Positions 63,087 through 64,000 of a stretch of DNA of 64,000 bases are shown piece by piece. Position numbers and translations under genes: made by a program. Numbering within the stretch: the stretch's first letter is position 1; each line of letters opens with the position of its first letter. The stretch is from Pseudomonas wayambapalatensis (GTDB lineage Bacteria; Pseudomonadota; Gammaproteobacteria; Pseudomonadales; Pseudomonadaceae), in contig CP077096.1 of assembly GCA_014268975.2 (NCBI GenBank), forward strand, positions 4,625,501-4,689,500, given 5' to 3'. Under the pieces are notes generated by a model. That model saw only the letters and a program-made list of their open reading frames with translations, did not search any database and was not told the origin of the DNA.

Positions 63087-63377
63087 CTACACCTCGCCAA
63101 CAGTAAAGGAGGCGACCAGCGCCTCCTTTGCCGACTTGCGCAGTTTTTTCACCAGCCGTTCCTGGCGCAAGGCCTCGCCCTTGTCCGGCCACTGCTCGAC
63201 ATAGACCAGCGCCTGCGCCGGACTGGTCTTGAAATAACGTGCGCCCTGCCCTTTCCGATGCTTCTGGAAGCGTCGCTGCGGATCGTCACTGATGCCGCAA
63301 TACAACGAGCCATTGGCCGCCCGCACGAGGTAGACGTACCAGGGTTTGGCCTCCCGTTCGGGAATCTCTTCACTCAC
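63087..63377 (-). CDS. GIY-YIG domain protein
   Basis: A small (96-residue) UvrC-N/URI-type nuclease-fold protein. The YVYLVRAANGSLYCGIS segment, RRFQKHRKGQGARYF and the Glu in LRQERLVKKLRK make up the GIY-YIG core, which looks complete. The start chosen is GTG at 63377 (AGGA 8 bp upstream, protein beginning with SEEIPEREAKPW), because homologues begin there; ATGs at 63398 and 63419 are also open. It converges on yejK. Confidence 0.82.
   Translation of the reverse strand: MSEEIPEREAKPWYVYLVRAANGSLYCGISDDPQRRFQKHRKGQGARYFKTSPAQALVYVEQWPDKGEALRQERLVKKLRKSAKEALVASFTVGEV
63105..63129. repeat. 10-bp inverted repeat inside the 3' end of the GIY-YIG gene
   Basis: aaaggaggcg / cgcctccttt around a 5-base loop, 30 bp beyond the yejK stop. 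It could serve as the yejK terminator while also coding. Confidence 0.5.
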
Positions 63378-63434
63378 CACAGGGATCCTGAGTGTCATTA
63401 GTTTGGAGAGCCCATCCATCTCGAGGGCTCTACC

Positions 63435-64000
63435 ATGTTGAAAGAATCTTCCCGGCTGCTCCTGGCCGCAGCTGCGCTGCTGACCTCACATTTGGCCCAG
63501 GCGTCCCTGGGGCAGCGAACCGCTGCACAGATGCAGGAAAACTATGATGCCGCACTGATTGACTGCGGGGGCTCGGCCATTCCGGCCCACGGCTGTTCGG
63601 GCGTACTGATTCGCGCGACCAAACCCTCCCCCAAATACCACACCTGGCATCATAGCCCGAACAACAAGGAAAAAGGCGGCGTCTCGTTCTCCTATCTGCG
63701 CGCCGATCTGCCAATCACGCGTCTGGCTGCCGACGCCCGCAGCGGCTTTACCCTGTACCCGCGCATGCAGCGCCCGGCAGGGTCGATCAGCTATCAAGTG
63801 CTGTGCGCCTGGCCAACCGATGGCGATACCTGGACCCGTGAACAACAAGGGTGTGGCAACAACAGCGAAACTACCTTCAACGAACGCCTGTGCCACGAGC
63901 AAGGCATCATGACCGCGCAGGCCTGGATCGACCAGTTCCGCCGCACCGGGGACTACAGACGCCAATGCGCATTCGATGTCCGTGACACCCGCAAGAGCGA
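63435..64000 (+). CDS. Secreted halovibrin (HvnA)-like protein, cut by the window end
   Basis: An open frame of at least 188 codons running off the right edge. A signal peptide (LLLAAAALLTSHLAQA, cleavage near residue 23) is followed by a cysteine-containing exported domain: ALIDCGGSAIPAHGCSGVLI, YHTWHHSPNN, GGVSFSYLRADL, and paired cysteines later (CAWP, GCGNN, LCHEQG). This resembles Pseudomonas proteins annotated as halovibrin HvnA, named after a Vibrio fischeri secreted ADP-ribosyltransferase, but no catalytic residues can be confirmed here. It starts divergently from the GIY-YIG gene. Confidence 0.6.
   Translation, partial: MLKESSRLLLAAAALLTSHLAQASLGQRTAAQMQENYDAALIDCGGSAIPAHGCSGVLIRATKPSPKYHTWHHSPNNKEKGGVSFSYLRADLPITRLAADARSGFTLYPRMQRPAGSISYQVLCAWPTDGDTWTREQQGCGNNSETTFNERLCHEQGIMTAQAWIDQFRRTGDYRRQCAFDVRDTRKS

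Overview
The window is a stretch of chromosomal core genome from a fluorescent pseudomonad, very probably of the Pseudomonas putida group. The evidence is the high GC content and codon use, the gene order guaA-guaB ... leuA ... eda-pgl-zwf / hexR ... oprB-gtsDCBA ... gltS-gltR-glk-edd / gap ... arcDABC ... gcvHP-sdaA-gcvT ... valS, and the repeated REP-type hairpins (core gtgggagcgggcttgtcccgcg) scattered between genes. I see no prophage, insertion sequence, CRISPR array, tRNA or rRNA gene. Both edges cut genes: guaA on the left and a secreted halovibrin-like protein on the right.

Layout. 1-4.4 kb: guaA (partial), guaB, a small zinc-ribbon protein and a TauE/SafE-type permease, all on the minus strand. 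4.6-8.9 kb: xseA, an M23 peptidase, and leuA preceded by a possible leucine-rich leader peptide. 9.0-27.6 kb: the glucose and Entner-Doudoroff region. zwf-pgl-eda faces hexR. A glucose uptake cluster follows (AGE-family epimerase, gtsA-gtsB-gtsC-gtsD, porin oprB, hexose-6-phosphate mutarotase). Next come the two-component pair gltR/gltS, then glk-edd, which diverges from gap. Two good HexR boxes sit in the zwf/hexR and edd/gap intergenic regions. A 22-bp motif, not obviously described, is repeated upstream of both the epimerase and gtsA.

27.7-34.7 kb: a heme-sensing cell-surface signalling system (Fur box, ECF sigma factor, FecR-type anti-sigma factor, TonB receptor with STN domain) followed by heme oxygenase, a YbaN-like membrane protein and a CoA-transferase-family protein. 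34.7-41.8 kb: the arginine deiminase pathway. Two closely related, divergently transcribed ArcD antiporters flank a regulatory region that holds an Anr box, and arcA-arcB-arcC follow. 42-51 kb: a TyrR-like sigma-54 activator (GcsR type), a glutamate/sodium symporter, and the glycine cleavage/serine deaminase operon gcvH-gcvP-sdaA-gcvT. Upstream of gcvH lie GcsR-like 18-bp sites, an exact IHF-consensus site and a -24/-12 promoter. 51.3-64 kb: cold-shock protein, RDD protein, lptG/lptF, pepA, holC, a small protein, valS, rlmF, an HU protein, yejK, a GIY-YIG protein and the cut halovibrin-like gene.

The genes work together as a carbon module (periplasmic glucose capture, phosphorylation, Entner-Doudoroff cleavage, GAPDH, with HexR and GltR/GltS control), an amino-acid energy module (arginine deiminase under oxygen limitation, glycine/serine catabolism under sigma-54), and a heme-iron module. 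Nothing here is clearly a new kind of system. The observations most worth checking are regulatory: the leuA leader, the duplicated motif in front of the glucose uptake genes, the gcv control region, and the odd hairpins around the heme receptor.
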